A stretch of DNA of 64,000 bases, taken from the NCBI GenBank assembly GCA_041393775.1, contig JAWKJM010000003.1, forward strand, positions 992,001-1,056,000. Direction: 5' to 3'. Made by a program: the position numbers and the translations under genes. Source of the DNA: JADKAV01 sp041393775 (GTDB taxonomy: Bacteria; Actinomycetota; Actinomycetes; S36-B12; UBA10799). This document shows positions 16,154 through 25,821 of this stretch, piece by piece. The notes below the pieces were generated by a model. The model had not been told where the DNA came from. It saw only the letters and a program-made list of their open reading frames with translations, and did no database searches. The number at the start of each line of letters is the position of its first letter. Position 1 is the stretch's first letter.

Positions 16154-16996
16154 ATGAACGAAACCATCCCAACCTACTTGCTGAATGACGGAAACAGCCT
16201 GCCCGCGATCGGGTTCGGGACCTACCCGCTAAAAGGCGACGAGGGGGTTGCGGCGGTGGGCACGGCCCTGGACGCCGGGTACCGGTTGATCGACACGGCG
16301 CTCAACTACGGCAACGAGACGGAGGTGGGCGAGGCGATCCGGCGGTCCGGAGTCCCGCGCGACCAGTTGCAGATCACGAGCAAGTTGCCGGGCCGTCACC
16401 ACGGTTACGACGACGCGATCGCATCGGTGAAGGGTTCACTGGAGCACCTCGGCTTGGACTACATCGACCTGCACCTGATCCACTGGCCCAACCCGAGCGT
16501 CGGCAAGTACACGCAAGCGTGGCAGGCGTTGGTCGATCTGCGCGAGCAGGGTCTGGTCCGCTCGATCGGCGTCTCCAACTTCACCGAGGATCATCTGCAC
16601 CGGATCATCGAGGCCACCGGCGTCACGCCGGCGGTGAACCAGATCGAGTTGCACCCCCGGTTCCCGCAAGAACACATGCGCGCGGTCAACGCCGGCATGG
16701 GCATCGTCACCGAGGCGTGGAGTCCGATGGGCAAAGCGCGCGCCCCGTTGGACGAACCGGTCATCACCGCTCCCGCCGAACGACTGGGCGTGACACCGGG
16801 TCAGGTGATCCTGCGTTGGCATGTCCAGATCGGTTCGCTGCCGATTCCGAAGTCGGCCAACCCGAAGCGACAGCGCGAGAACATCGACATCTTCGGGTTC
16901 GAACTCACCGACGCCGAGGTCGCCGCCATCTCGGGACTCGGTGTGGCCGGCGGTCGGTTGTTCGGCGGAGATCCGGATAGCCACGAGGAGATGTAG
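16154..16996 (+). CDS. Aldo/keto reductase (AKR5-like)
   Basis: The 280-residue protein has the AKR barrel with the catalytic tetrad in place: Asp and Tyr in DTALNYGNE, Lys in TSKLPG and His in LIHWPNP. The NADPH site IPKSANPKRQRENIDIF is near the C-terminus. Closest known types are 2,5-diketo-D-gluconate reductases and related methylglyoxal reductases; the substrate cannot be chosen from sequence. It ends before a strong hairpin terminator shared with the opposite esterase gene. Confidence 0.92.
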   Translation: MNETIPTYLLNDGNSLPAIGFGTYPLKGDEGVAAVGTALDAGYRLIDTALNYGNETEVGEAIRRSGVPRDQLQITSKLPGRHHGYDDAIASVKGSLEHLGLDYIDLHLIHWPNPSVGKYTQAWQALVDLREQGLVRSIGVSNFTEDHLHRIIEATGVTPAVNQIELHPRFPQEHMRAVNAGMGIVTEAWSPMGKARAPLDEPVITAPAERLGVTPGQVILRWHVQIGSLPIPKSANPKRQRENIDIFGFELTDAEVAAISGLGVAGGRLFGGDPDSHEEM

Positions 16997-17061
16997 CCGA
17001 ACAGGGCCGCCGCCGGGCCGAACCAGCCCCAGCCGACCGACTCGTCCAAGGATTCAAACAC

Positions 17062-17099
17062 CGAGCGGCCCCCCAGGCAATTGCCCGGGGGGCCGCTCG
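17062..17099. terminator. Bidirectional hairpin terminator
   Basis: Arms 17062-17074 and 17087-17099 form a perfect 13-bp GC-rich stem (CGAGCGGCCCCCC and its complement) with a 12-nt loop. It lies between the convergent aldo/keto reductase and esterase genes. No T run follows, so termination would depend on the stem or on Rho. Confidence 0.7.
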
Positions 17100-17113
17100 T
17101 GTAGCAGCACGGC

Positions 17114-19561
17114 CTACTTCAACGGTCTGCCGATGTACTGGGTCACCTTGGCCTTGTTCGAGGGTCGCACAGAGATGTTGCCCAGGAACTGGACGGTCAC
17201 CCGCACCTTGCCCTTGCGTCCTACTCGCGACCACTTCTTGGGCAGCGCGATGTTCCGCTTCCCGCTCTTGGGCATACGCACGGACTTGTAGCGCAGTACC
17301 GCCTTGGTGTTCACCGCGCGAACGCCTACCCGGCCCGATTTCGGTCCGCTCGAGGTCAGTTTGACCTTCAGTCGCACCTTCTTGCCGGAACGGATCGTCG
17401 CCGGGGTGAGCAGTTTGACCTTGATCTTCGACGAGACCGACTTGCCCAGCGGCTGCACGGTGGTGAAGGTCGGCGCCAACGGTGGCACCTGGCTCAGCAG
17501 GGTGGCCGACAGCATGTCTGCATACTGCTGCTGACCCGTCTCGTTGGGGTGGAACCCGACGCCGGTGCCGTTCGCAGCAGTTCTTTCGACGATGTAGTCG
17601 GTCAGGCTGGTGATCCACCTGTTCGGCGAACACATGCCGTACGGGTGACTGGCGCGGTACATCGAGAAGGCGGTGTTCCACCCGTACGTCGCACTGTTGT
17701 GCTGGATCTGGGCGACCAGGCCGTTCACGGGAACCTCGATCCGGTTGTCCAGCCGCGTGTTCGGCGCCCCGAGCGGCGGGTCGGTGTCCGGGTTGAACGG
17801 GCCGAAGCCGGTCACCACCGGGCTGAGCGCGGGGACATTGCCGGGGAAGGCCGTGTTCTGCGGCACCGCGATCACATCGTGGCCGACCTGCCCCTCGTAG
17901 AGGACGTTGTGCGCCCACGCGTTGTCGATCTGGTTCAGCGGCGACATCAACGGGTTGGTCAGGATCTGCTGCTCGGTGGGGAAGTTGATGTTGTCCGGCT
18001 CGGGCAGGCCCGCTGGGTTCTTCAACGTCAGTTGTCCGCCCCACGGCTGCGTCGGATCCTCCTGCACGCCGCAGAACTCGGTGTTGCCCGGCGTGCCCTT
18101 CTGGGTCAGGTCGGGGTACATGGCCTGCGTCAGGTTGGAGATCTTCGAGTAGCGCACCGGGTCCGACGGGGTGAACCCCGCCTGCGGCTGGCCGTTGACC
18201 AACTTCTGCGTCTGGCACTGCGCCGCGCCGCCGGTGGCTCCCAGGCACGGCGCGAGTTTCGCATAGTCCTGCTGCAGGATCTGCAGATTGTTGAACACCG
18301 CTTCCTCGAGCTCGGGGTTGTCCTGCACCGGGGTCGGGGCCGACGGATCCGAGGTGAGGCAGCGGTAGCCCCCAGTGGAGCCGGGGGTGATGAGGTTCAT
18401 GTCACTGAGAAGTGTGAGCAGGCCGCCCACGTCGTTGAAGGATCCGGTGGGACCGTTGGACTCACAGGTGAACGTCAGGTCCTGCAGGTTGGCGAGGTCG
18501 AGGTTGCCCGAGACTTGTGCACCGTCCTGACAATTGGGGAAGCCCTGGACCAGCTTCTTCAGCGCCCCACCGAAGCCGCTGTCCGGGAAGCCGTTGAGTG
18601 CCACCGGAAGGACGTCGGTCGCCACGCAACTGATGATCACCGGCGAAAGGCCGGCGTCGTTGCCGCCGATGGACAGCAGGCCGACGTCGTAGGTCTGACC
18701 GGAGGCGATCGCGGTCAACTGGTCGACCTGGGGCGGCATGAAGTCGCCAGGGCCGCTATTGCTCTGCTGCGAGGGCTGCGTGATCTTCTTCTGCGGCGAC
18801 AGCAGGCCGCCGGTGGAGCTCACGGCGGGGTTGGTGTCCTGCTGCAGGATCTGACCGCCCGAGCAGGCCACGTCGACCACCGTGACGTTGGAGCGGGGGT
18901 CGGACTTCTCCAGTGCGAGGGCCGAGCGCACGAAGCCGCTCCACCGCGACCGGTCGCACGCGGGCTCGTCCCAGGCGATCGTGCCATCGGGATTCCGGAA
19001 GGGGGGGAACCCCTCCCCGGAGGCGTAGGAGTCACCCAGAATGCTCAGCAGCGTGTTCCGGACGGTGATGTCGCTGTTCACCGTCTTGGTGATGCCGGTC
19101 TTGGTGTCCTGCACGGCCAGGCGCAGCGGGAACGTGCCCTCCGGGAGCATGGCGTCCAGCGGGCTGCTGCAGGGCTGACCGGCGTAGGTCGTCACGGGAC
19201 TGGTCGAGATCGTCCAGGTGCAGCGCAAACGGCTCGCGCTGCCCCCCGTGACGGTGGAGGCGGTGGCGTCGAGAACGACTTGGAAGAGTCCATTCGTGGG
19301 TAAAGGCCCGTACAGCGCGTTGCCCGCGGCCTGGAACTCGGGAACGGGTTGCATCGGCTCGTCCGGGATGCCGGGGTACTGGTCGTTGTCCGTCATGGAG
19401 GCGGGCATCGTCCAGTCCCACCGCACGTCGATCCGGTTCCAGTCCAGCTTGGCCTGCTTGTGCTCGTTCGTGCCGATGCCCGCAGCCGTCAGGCCGGGGG
19501 TCAGCGTCGCCGCTGCCACGGCCAGCGCGACGAGGGAGGCACGGAGTCTGCCCTTACTCAC
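17114..19561 (-). CDS. Large secreted SGNH/GDSL-type esterase
   Basis: The 815-residue protein has a signal peptide (about 1-27, ...TPGLTAAG), an Ig-like N-terminal region, and an SGNH hydrolase with block I ILGDSYASGEGFPPF, block III SIGGNDAGLSP and block V GFHPNETGQQQYAD. The distance between blocks is large, as in actinobacterial secreted SGNH lipases with insertions. The final 110 residues are Lys/Arg-rich beta sequence (SSKIKVKLL, VKLTSSGPKSG), similar in character to the tail of the protease at 10611. The GTG start at 19561 directly precedes the signal peptide. It probably hydrolyses esters outside the cell. Confidence 0.85.
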   Translation of the reverse strand: MSKGRLRASLVALAVAAATLTPGLTAAGIGTNEHKQAKLDWNRIDVRWDWTMPASMTDNDQYPGIPDEPMQPVPEFQAAGNALYGPLPTNGLFQVVLDATASTVTGGSASRLRCTWTISTSPVTTYAGQPCSSPLDAMLPEGTFPLRLAVQDTKTGITKTVNSDITVRNTLLSILGDSYASGEGFPPFRNPDGTIAWDEPACDRSRWSGFVRSALALEKSDPRSNVTVVDVACSGGQILQQDTNPAVSSTGGLLSPQKKITQPSQQSNSGPGDFMPPQVDQLTAIASGQTYDVGLLSIGGNDAGLSPVIISCVATDVLPVALNGFPDSGFGGALKKLVQGFPNCQDGAQVSGNLDLANLQDLTFTCESNGPTGSFNDVGGLLTLLSDMNLITPGSTGGYRCLTSDPSAPTPVQDNPELEEAVFNNLQILQQDYAKLAPCLGATGGAAQCQTQKLVNGQPQAGFTPSDPVRYSKISNLTQAMYPDLTQKGTPGNTEFCGVQEDPTQPWGGQLTLKNPAGLPEPDNINFPTEQQILTNPLMSPLNQIDNAWAHNVLYEGQVGHDVIAVPQNTAFPGNVPALSPVVTGFGPFNPDTDPPLGAPNTRLDNRIEVPVNGLVAQIQHNSATYGWNTAFSMYRASHPYGMCSPNRWITSLTDYIVERTAANGTGVGFHPNETGQQQYADMLSATLLSQVPPLAPTFTTVQPLGKSVSSKIKVKLLTPATIRSGKKVRLKVKLTSSGPKSGRVGVRAVNTKAVLRYKSVRMPKSGKRNIALPKKWSRVGRKGKVRVTVQFLGNISVRPSNKAKVTQYIGRPLK

Positions 19562-19917
19562 GTGGATCTCTCAATCTCTGTCGGGGGTCTTGCAGGAGAC
19601 AGTAGACACAACGACCCCAAGATCGCCTGTTCGATGGGATCGCCGCCGGAGCCAGCCACGGCGACCCTGTGCGCCAAACGGCCCCAAAGCCGGTGCTTGC
19701 TGGCTCGACGCCAGGACGGCACCGTCGCAGACGTTGCCATCACAGGTTCGATGCCAACGGCGTACCCAAGCCTGAGAACAACGGCCGATCGGTCGCCCGT
19801 ATCTGCGGGTGCAGCCCTGGTGGGGCGGGACAAGCCCCCGAATCGCCGGTGCGCGGGCCGACTACGATGGTCGGCAGTGGCGTCGCGATTTACCCACCGG
19901 CAATATCGCAACACCCC
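19562..19917. other. Intergenic region before tRNA-Lys
   Basis: This 356-bp gap holds the upstream regions of the esterase (leftward) and tRNA-Lys (rightward). I see no repeat, hairpin or credible gene in it. Long frames crossing it are shadows. Confidence 0.6.
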
Positions 19918-19990
19918 GCCCCTATAGCTCAATTGGCAGAGCTGCGGACTTTTAATCCGTAGGTTGTAGGTTCGAGTCCTACTGGGGGCA
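19918..19990 (+). tRNA. tRNA-Lys (anticodon TTT)
   Basis: A complete 73-nt cloverleaf is visible. The acceptor strands are GCCCCTA and TGGGGGC. The D arm contains AGCTCAATTGGCAGAGC. The anticodon loop is CTTTTAA with TTT at positions 34-36. The T arm contains GGTTCGAGTCC, and the discriminator is A. The CCA end is not encoded (ACCC follows). It reads AAA/AAG codons. Confidence 0.96.
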
Positions 19991-20177
19991 CCCCCGGATG
20001 CTCGCTGATGGACAGCAGCGCGTCGAGAACGCGGCGGCGGCGGGCTACCGCGGACATACTCGCGGTCGGACGAGATGTCCGGTACCAGGGTGGCGCCCAT
20101 GCCCGATCGCCCTATAGACGCAACTCCCAGGATTGGCTACCTTGAGCCGGCGGAACGATCCACCAGGGAGTTTCCCG

Positions 20178-21797
20178 ATGCAAGACCCGTTGAACGCTCC
20201 GAGAACTGCCCGCCCAAACGGCTTGGCGGCTGCGGCGGCAATGGCACTGGCGATCGCCACGGTGCTTGGATTGACGGGGGGCAGCGTAGGCGTGAGCAGA
20301 GGTGCCGCCCGGGCAGACTCGGCACCGAAGTCGGCGGGGAAGATCGCCTGGGAGTCCTGCGGCGAGAGCCTGGAGTGCGCGACCGTTCGAGTGCCGCTGG
20401 ATTGGGATCGGCCCGGCGGGCGCAAGATCCACCTCGCGGTGATCCGCCATCTCGCCAGTCAGCCCGAGTCGCGGATCGGCGCCATCTTCTTCAACCCCGG
20501 GGGGCCGGGCAGTTCCGGGGTTGACGCAATCAAGGATCCGCAGAGTTCGGAATCGCTCGATAGTGCAGGAGCAGGCCGCTTTGACATCGTCAGCTGGGAC
20601 CCGCGCGGCACCGGCGCCAGCAGCCATGTTCGGTGCTTCCGTAACAAGAAGGCCGAGGCGAGGTTCTGGGGCGATCTCACGATCCCGACCAGAGCGAACG
20701 CCTCCCGGCGCTACCAGCGCAAGGCTGCCGCTTACACGCGGCGTTGCGGTGAACTCAGCGGCGGACTGCTGCGGCACATCTCGACCGCCGACACGATTCG
20801 CGATCTCGACTATCTGCGCCAGTTGCTCGGCGAGCGGAGGCTGAACTACGTGGGCTGGTCCTACGGGACGTTCCTGGGCCAGACGTATGCGAATGTGTAC
20901 CCGAACCGGGTCCGGGCGATGGTGCTCGACGCGGTGGTCGACGCCCGTGCCTATGTCCGCGGCCGGGAGAGTTCCGTCGACAACGTCGTCACGCCCGCCG
21001 ATCCAGTCTTCGAGAAGTTCCTGGAGTTGTGCCAGCGGGCGGGCCCCGAACGAATTCGTGCAGACGGGAAGACCGTTGGTTGCGCACTCGTGGGCAAAGT
21101 GCCGGTCAGGCGGCGCGTTAACAGACTCCTGCAGCGGGTTCGGCGACACTCGATCCCGGCGCCCTCCGCCCAAAGCCCGGGTCGCCTTACCTACGCCAAG
21201 TTGCTCACCTCCTTCTTCCCGCTGCTCAGGAACCCCGGCGGTTGGCCGGTCTGGGCCAAGGACATCGATGCGGCAATTCGCGGCGACGGTTCGGCTCTCG
21301 CAGATATCGCCAACTCCGTCTCACCCGGCGTTGGCGGGGCTCCGGCACCGGTGGGAATCGGCTGCGCCGACAGTCCCGCCAGGCGAGGCTTGAGTGCTTG
21401 GCCGAGCGTCATCGGCCGGCTCACGAAAACCAGCGAACTGGCCGGGCCGGTGCTCGGCTGGTGGCTGTGGGCGCCCTGCGCCGCTTGGCCGATCGACAGC
21501 GCCAAGCGCTATACGGGACCCTGGAACGTCAGGACCAGGAACCCGGTCTTGGTCATCGGGACCAGGTATGACCCCAACACCTCGTACGCGAACGCACGCG
21601 CCACCGCGAACCGGCTCGGCAACGCCGCGCTGCTGACCCACGCCGGCTACGGGCACATCAGCTTCGTCGATCCCAGCAGTTGCGTGGTCGCCGCCTACCG
21701 CGCCTACCTCGTGGACCTCGCGACCTCACCCCGGGGGACGGTCTGCCCTTCCGACCGGGGGCCGTTTGACCCGGCGTTCGGCGAGCCGGTGACCTGA
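20178..21797 (+). CDS. Secreted alpha/beta hydrolase, tripeptidyl aminopeptidase (TAP)-like
   Basis: The 539-residue protein has a signal segment (about 12-45, AAAAAMALAIATVLGLTGG) and the proline-peptidase/TAP arrangement: FFNPGGPGSSG oxyanion loop, DIVSWDPRGTGAS, nucleophile elbow NYVGWSYGTFLGQTYAN and a C-terminal TAP domain with VLVIGTRYDPNTSYANA (acid) and THAGYGHISF (histidine). Relatives release tripeptides or di-residues from extracellular peptides. The ATG at 20178 has GGGAG 7 nt upstream and starts right before the signal segment, so it is preferred over earlier in-frame starts. Confidence 0.9.
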   Translation: MQDPLNAPRTARPNGLAAAAAMALAIATVLGLTGGSVGVSRGAARADSAPKSAGKIAWESCGESLECATVRVPLDWDRPGGRKIHLAVIRHLASQPESRIGAIFFNPGGPGSSGVDAIKDPQSSESLDSAGAGRFDIVSWDPRGTGASSHVRCFRNKKAEARFWGDLTIPTRANASRRYQRKAAAYTRRCGELSGGLLRHISTADTIRDLDYLRQLLGERRLNYVGWSYGTFLGQTYANVYPNRVRAMVLDAVVDARAYVRGRESSVDNVVTPADPVFEKFLELCQRAGPERIRADGKTVGCALVGKVPVRRRVNRLLQRVRRHSIPAPSAQSPGRLTYAKLLTSFFPLLRNPGGWPVWAKDIDAAIRGDGSALADIANSVSPGVGGAPAPVGIGCADSPARRGLSAWPSVIGRLTKTSELAGPVLGWWLWAPCAAWPIDSAKRYTGPWNVRTRNPVLVIGTRYDPNTSYANARATANRLGNAALLTHAGYGHISFVDPSSCVVAAYRAYLVDLATSPRGTVCPSDRGPFDPAFGEPVT

Positions 21798-21803
21798 ACC
21801 CCG

Positions 21804-22934
21804 CTAGCGAATCCCGGCGCGCACGGCTCGGACGATTTTGCGTATCTGGCCGGTCACCAAGCGGGGTCGTTCGCCGGCTATGTAGTGGCCGCTGTCCGTG
21901 TGCGTGATGTGCCTTGCGCCGAGGTTGGCCGAGAGCCTCTTCTGGGCGACCTTCCAGGCTCGCCAGGTCCCGGCCCCCGCACCGAAATCGAAGCGGTGGT
22001 CCGAGGTCAGCACGCTGGACGGCACTCGAGGTACGGCGGGAGCGGCGAGAATGGCCTTGACGCTGCGTTGGTAGTCGACCGCCTCGAGCGCCTTAGGGTC
22101 TCCGAGGGTTCGGCCACCGCGCACGAACTTGGCCCATTGCGCGGGCTTCAAGGACGTCTTCAGGTAGACGGAACCCGGATCGAGGAGAACCAGGCCCGCG
22201 GTCTGACGCGGATGCTTGCTCGCGTAGAGGTAGGCGATCATCCCGCCCCAGGAGTGGGCGACGAGCACATAGGGGCCGGGCAAGTCCGCGGCCTTCAGGA
22301 GCGCGTGCAGGTCGGCAACGTCATCGGCTGCGGTCGTCGGCTGCCGGACCGGAGTCGACGGGGCCATGGTCCCGTTGAAGTCGACGGTCCCGGGACGGTC
22401 GTAGGCGCAGACTCGAGTGAACCCGCCCACTCGAGGAAAGACCGACCCGTTGCTCAACTGGGGTGCGTCCCCGGGGTGGGGGACGACGTGCGTCCAGTCG
22501 TCGTAGGCGCCACGAAAACCGGAGATCAGGATGACGGTCGGACTCCCCTTGCCACGGCACCTCAGAAGCAACTTTCGGCCGCGATCGATCTTCACGAGTT
22601 TCGTGAAGGCGCGCCCCCCCTTGTGCCAGCGCGGCATCGACAACACCGACTCGATTACAGGCGTGAGTCCTGGCTGGGCGCGGTCGAACGTGGACGGCGT
22701 TCCTGCTTCCGCCGAACTAGTTGGTAACGCGACGATCGACACCAGCAACGCAGCGGCGAGCACAGTCCGGACACGGCGACCGGAGATGAATCTCGACCTC
22801 GAAGAGGACGCCGAGCCGGGGCCGCAGGCGATGCCCCTGCCGAGCGCGTATGCCTCGCCCGTCCGTGGTTGAGCGGTGGGCAGGCGGTGGTGCACTGAAG
22901 GCGCCGCTCGACGGGATCCGTGCACTGGTGCCAC
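21804..22934 (-). CDS. Alpha/beta hydrolase, probably exported
   Basis: The hydrolase domain shows the oxyanion segment ILISGFRGAYDDW, CAYDRPGTVDF, the nucleophile elbow VLVAHSWGGMIAYLYA and a C-terminal ITHTDSGHYIAGERP with the catalytic histidine. A hydrophobic export-like segment (VRTVLAAALLVSIVALPTSSAEAG) lies at about residue 55-78 of the longest frame. The GTG at 22934 gives 376 residues, but a start closer to the hydrophobic segment is likely and cannot be fixed; the first 50 residues look non-coding. It converges on the TAP-like gene with a 6-bp gap. Substrate unknown. Confidence 0.78.
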   Translation of the reverse strand: MAPVHGSRRAAPSVHHRLPTAQPRTGEAYALGRGIACGPGSASSSRSRFISGRRVRTVLAAALLVSIVALPTSSAEAGTPSTFDRAQPGLTPVIESVLSMPRWHKGGRAFTKLVKIDRGRKLLLRCRGKGSPTVILISGFRGAYDDWTHVVPHPGDAPQLSNGSVFPRVGGFTRVCAYDRPGTVDFNGTMAPSTPVRQPTTAADDVADLHALLKAADLPGPYVLVAHSWGGMIAYLYASKHPRQTAGLVLLDPGSVYLKTSLKPAQWAKFVRGGRTLGDPKALEAVDYQRSVKAILAAPAVPRVPSSVLTSDHRFDFGAGAGTWRAWKVAQKRLSANLGARHITHTDSGHYIAGERPRLVTGQIRKIVRAVRAGIR

Positions 22935-23068
22935 GGGGATGATGGTCTCACGTCATCCCGCCTGTGCATAGGAACGGTTGATCGTTCAAGGACGACCGGG
23001 GTCGCTGCACTGAGCCGGTGTGGCTGCGGCCATGGCTCGAACGCCCTTCGGTGGGTGGCAGGGCGCAG

Positions 23069-23821
23069 TTACTTCGGCGGCAAGCTATCCCGGACGTACT
23101 CGCAGTCGGAGGCGACGACGTCTCCCTCATCCGCGACCACGATGTCGTTGCCCGAGCCGCAGGAGACGCGGTCGCCGGCCGAACCGTCATTGGCGAAGAT
23201 CGTGTCGTGGCCTGGTCCGCCCAGCAGCTTGTCGGCATCTGGTCCGCCGTCGATCAGATCGTTGCCTGGTCCGCCGAGCGCCTTGTCCGACCCCCGACCT
23301 CCGGACAACGTGTCAGCGTTCCCCTTGCCGACCAAGCGGTCGTTGCCGGAGCGACCGAGCATGCGCTCACGCTTGCCGGTGCCGCGAAGTACGTTCGCCT
23401 TCCCGGTGCCCTTCACGGTGCGCAGTTTCCCGGTAGCCGGTTTCGGACGGATGAACACGGGGCTGCTGGACCAGAAGCCGTAGCTTCCGCCGGCCGAAAT
23501 GGCCACTTCGTTGCAGTGGATGAACGTGTTCGCGTCGGACGGCTTCGTCAGGTAGGTCTGCGAGCCCGGCCCACTTGGCTGGATGTTCTCGGCAGCCACA
23601 CCATCGGTGAAACTGGTTCTGGCCCATGAGTAGCTGCTCGCGACCCAGACCGGCCAGGTGCCCTTCTGGCAAAACAGGGGGCTGCCCACTTCTCGGGCCC
23701 CGGTCACATACGGCGGTACGGAGGGGAAGATCTCGGCGGCGAGTGCGGGTGTCTGCGCCGCGGCGAACAGCAGCGACGATGCGGATACAGCAATCGATGT
23801 CCATCGTTTGGTCGTCGACAT
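23069..23821 (-). CDS. Secreted protein with RTX (hemolysin-type) calcium-binding repeats
   Basis: The 250-residue protein has a signal peptide (about 1-30, ending TPALAA), a middle domain with two cysteines (FCQKGTW, IHCNE) that I do not recognise, and about five RTX nonapeptide units at the C-terminal half (SGNDRLVGKGNADTLSGG, GGPGNDLIDGGPDADKL, GGPGHDTIFAND). These units bind calcium and fold as a beta-roll outside the cell. GGAGG lies 5 nt before the ATG at 23821. No type I secretion genes are nearby and a signal peptide is present, so Sec export is expected. Confidence 0.85.
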   Translation of the reverse strand: MSTTKRWTSIAVSASSLLFAAAQTPALAAEIFPSVPPYVTGAREVGSPLFCQKGTWPVWVASSYSWARTSFTDGVAAENIQPSGPGSQTYLTKPSDANTFIHCNEVAISAGGSYGFWSSSPVFIRPKPATGKLRTVKGTGKANVLRGTGKRERMLGRSGNDRLVGKGNADTLSGGRGSDKALGGPGNDLIDGGPDADKLLGGPGHDTIFANDGSAGDRVSCGSGNDIVVADEGDVVASDCEYVRDSLPPK

Positions 23822-24133
23822 TCCGTCCTCCTGTGCGGCCCGGGCCCCGGTGCGAACCGGGGCATGATGGACGGATCGTACACGTGCGGCGGGGTCGGTG
23901 CGCGCTCGTCGCCGGACGGGCTGTGACCGCCAGCCATGCATCCTGGGCTCGATGAAGCAGGGCGATGCGTGCTCGGGCTGAGGGCTTTCGCTGCCGGACG
24001 TCTTCACCGGGCTGGCGGCCGCGCCGCGTTCTGAGTCGACGACAGGCGGGGATGGGCGCCCTCATAAACTTGTAGTGGTAGTGGCGGTCGGGGGCTGACC
24101 GTGGCCGTCGTACATCGGACGAACGGACCACGC
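23822..24133. other. Divergent intergenic region (RTX protein / MscS)
   Basis: This 312-bp gap contains the upstream regions of both genes. No clear promoter hexamers, inverted repeats or family A-D motifs were found in it. Confidence 0.5.
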
Positions 24134-25213
24134 ATGCAACTCCCACTGATTCTCACCGCAGCCGACTCGCCGTCCCCGAGTCCGTCACAGATCACTTCGG
24201 AAGAACTCCACGAGAAGGCGTCCAACGCTTTCGACAAGTTCACCGACACGAGCTTCTGGTTCAACGATCTCCTCCCCGTGATCATCCGGGTGGCAGTTGT
24301 TCTCGTGATGGCCTTCATCATCCGATACTTGCTGATCCGTGCGCTGGACAAACTCGTGCAGCGGCGGGTGCAGAAACAGTTGTTGGACGCTGAGGCCGCC
24401 GACAGCACGGAAGCCGAGGTGGTCATCGACGCGGAGCGGAGTGCACAGCGGGCTCAGACTCTGGGTTCGTTGTTCCGCAACATCATCACGATCACCGTCT
24501 ACCTGATCGCGGGTTTGCTGGTCCTGGCGGAGTTCGGGTTCAACCTCGCCCCGCTGATCGCCGGTGCCGGAATCCTCGGCGTGGCGGTCGGCTTCGGGGC
24601 GCAGTCCTTGGTCGCCGACTTCCTCTCGGGCATCTTCATTCTCATGGAGGACCAGTACGGCGTCGGGGACGTGGTCGACGTCGGGGACGCGACAGGCACG
24701 GTCGAAGAGGTGCAACTGCGGGTCACCAAGCTCCGGTCGGTAGACGGGGTCCTCTGGTTCGTGCGCAACGGCGAGATCATGCGGGTGGGCAACATGAGCC
24801 AGCACTGGTCGCGCACGGTTCTTGATGTCGGCGTCGCATATGGGGCCGACCTCAAGAAGGCGAAGGAGATCATGCGTGAGGTCGGTGAGGAACTCGACGT
24901 CGATCCCGAATACGGCGAGACGGTGCTCGAGCCCCCGGAGGTCTGGGGCGTGGAGGATCTCGGCGGGGACTCCGTGGCGATTCGCATGGTGGTCAAGACC
25001 AAGCCGGGCGAGCAGTGGGCGGCCTCACGCGTTCTACGCGAGCGCATCAAGGAGGCCTTCGACGAGGCCGGTATCGAGATCCCGTTCCCGCAGCGGACCG
25101 TCTGGATCCGCAACGACGACAAGCCGGACCAAACGGATACATCGGCCAGCGGGTCCCCCGTGCAGACGCTCGAGCGCGTCGACCCCGACGGCCCCGGGTC
25201 AGAGGGGCAGTGA
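24134..25213 (+). CDS. MscS-family mechanosensitive channel
   Basis: The 359-residue membrane protein has hydrophobic segments at about 45-65 and 120-140 and the pore-lining helix LIAGAGILGVAVGFGAQSLV, followed by the MscS beta domain FLSGIFILMEDQYGVGDVVDVG and NGEIMRVGNMSQ. The C-terminal domain ends IEIPFPQRTVW, as in other MscS proteins, then has a short acidic polar tail. It releases solutes on osmotic downshift. A start at GTG 24101 would add 11 residues; the ATG at 24134 is a guess. Its stop almost touches the convergent broken glycosidase gene. Confidence 0.9.
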   Translation: MQLPLILTAADSPSPSPSQITSEELHEKASNAFDKFTDTSFWFNDLLPVIIRVAVVLVMAFIIRYLLIRALDKLVQRRVQKQLLDAEAADSTEAEVVIDAERSAQRAQTLGSLFRNIITITVYLIAGLLVLAEFGFNLAPLIAGAGILGVAVGFGAQSLVADFLSGIFILMEDQYGVGDVVDVGDATGTVEEVQLRVTKLRSVDGVLWFVRNGEIMRVGNMSQHWSRTVLDVGVAYGADLKKAKEIMREVGEELDVDPEYGETVLEPPEVWGVEDLGGDSVAIRMVVKTKPGEQWAASRVLRERIKEAFDEAGIEIPFPQRTVWIRNDDKPDQTDTSASGSPVQTLERVDPDGPGSEGQ

Positions 25214-25214
25214 G

Positions 25215-25821
25215 TCACAAAGCCGTCTGCAGGAGTTCCACGACCCGTTTCGGCTGCCAGTTCTCGTCCCACGGACCGCCGAAACCGCCGACCGGGGAGG
25301 CATCGCGATGCAGGGGTGAATCCTGGGAGAGGAACCAGACGAACGGGACGTCGGTTGCCAGCAGCCTCTCGAAGAAGATCTTCTGGTTCTCGGGCGTGGC
25401 ACCGGGCGGCGGTGGCGCCGGAGGGGGACGACGTCTCCTGCACCACGACCAGTCGGTCGTCGGGCTTGCCCGGCGTCGAGTCGACCAATTCGTACGCCTC
25501 CGCGACCCAGGCAGCGGCGATCACCGGATCGTTGCGGTGCAGGACCCACCACGGATGGACGTTGAGGAACGAGACCTCGCCGACCTCCGAGGCCAGGTCG
25601 GGGTAGAACTGCCAGTCGGGCGGCTGGAATCCGGTGGTCACGGGGCGCCCGAAGCGCTCGCGGGCCTCATCGACCTCGCGGACGAGACGGTCATGGTCCG
25701 CGATCCCCTTCTGGATGATCTCGTTGCCCACACACACCGCGTCCACCCAGTCGACGGCTGCGTCGAGGTTGCGCTTCTCGGTGGACAGCAGTTCCTCGTT
25801 CTGCCACCACAGTTCCGCCAC
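25215..25821 (-). pseudogene. Frameshifted, 5'-truncated glycoside hydrolase (GH17-like)
   Basis: The minus strand reads a TIM-barrel-like glycosidase fragment: DWVDAVCVGNEIIQKG (acid/base Glu position), GEVSFLNVHPWWVLHRND and LVVVQETSSPSGA (nucleophile Glu position). At about 25405-25420 the frame breaks. One base out of frame it resumes as NQKIFFERLLATDVPFVWFL and ends PKRVVELLQTAL before a stop at 25217-25215. At the 5' side the frame is open without a usable start up to about 25970, where repeat A3 begins. Both ends therefore look damaged. Assignment to GH17 (beta-1,3-glucanases) is tentative. Confidence 0.6.

Noticed and set aside
17549..19303. 584-codon plus-strand frame opposite the SGNH esterase
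   Set aside because: Val/Arg/Gly-rich antisense frame with no motifs; the minus-strand gene has signal peptide and catalytic blocks.
19918..19990. Integration site at tRNA-Lys
   Set aside because: No integrase, no second copy of the tRNA 3' end and no mobile genes were found downstream.
19558..20100. Minus-strand 180-codon frame across tRNA-Lys
   Set aside because: Its protein-like part (SRTRTYNLRIKSPQLCQLSY) is the antisense of the tRNA, a common false gene in high-GC genomes.
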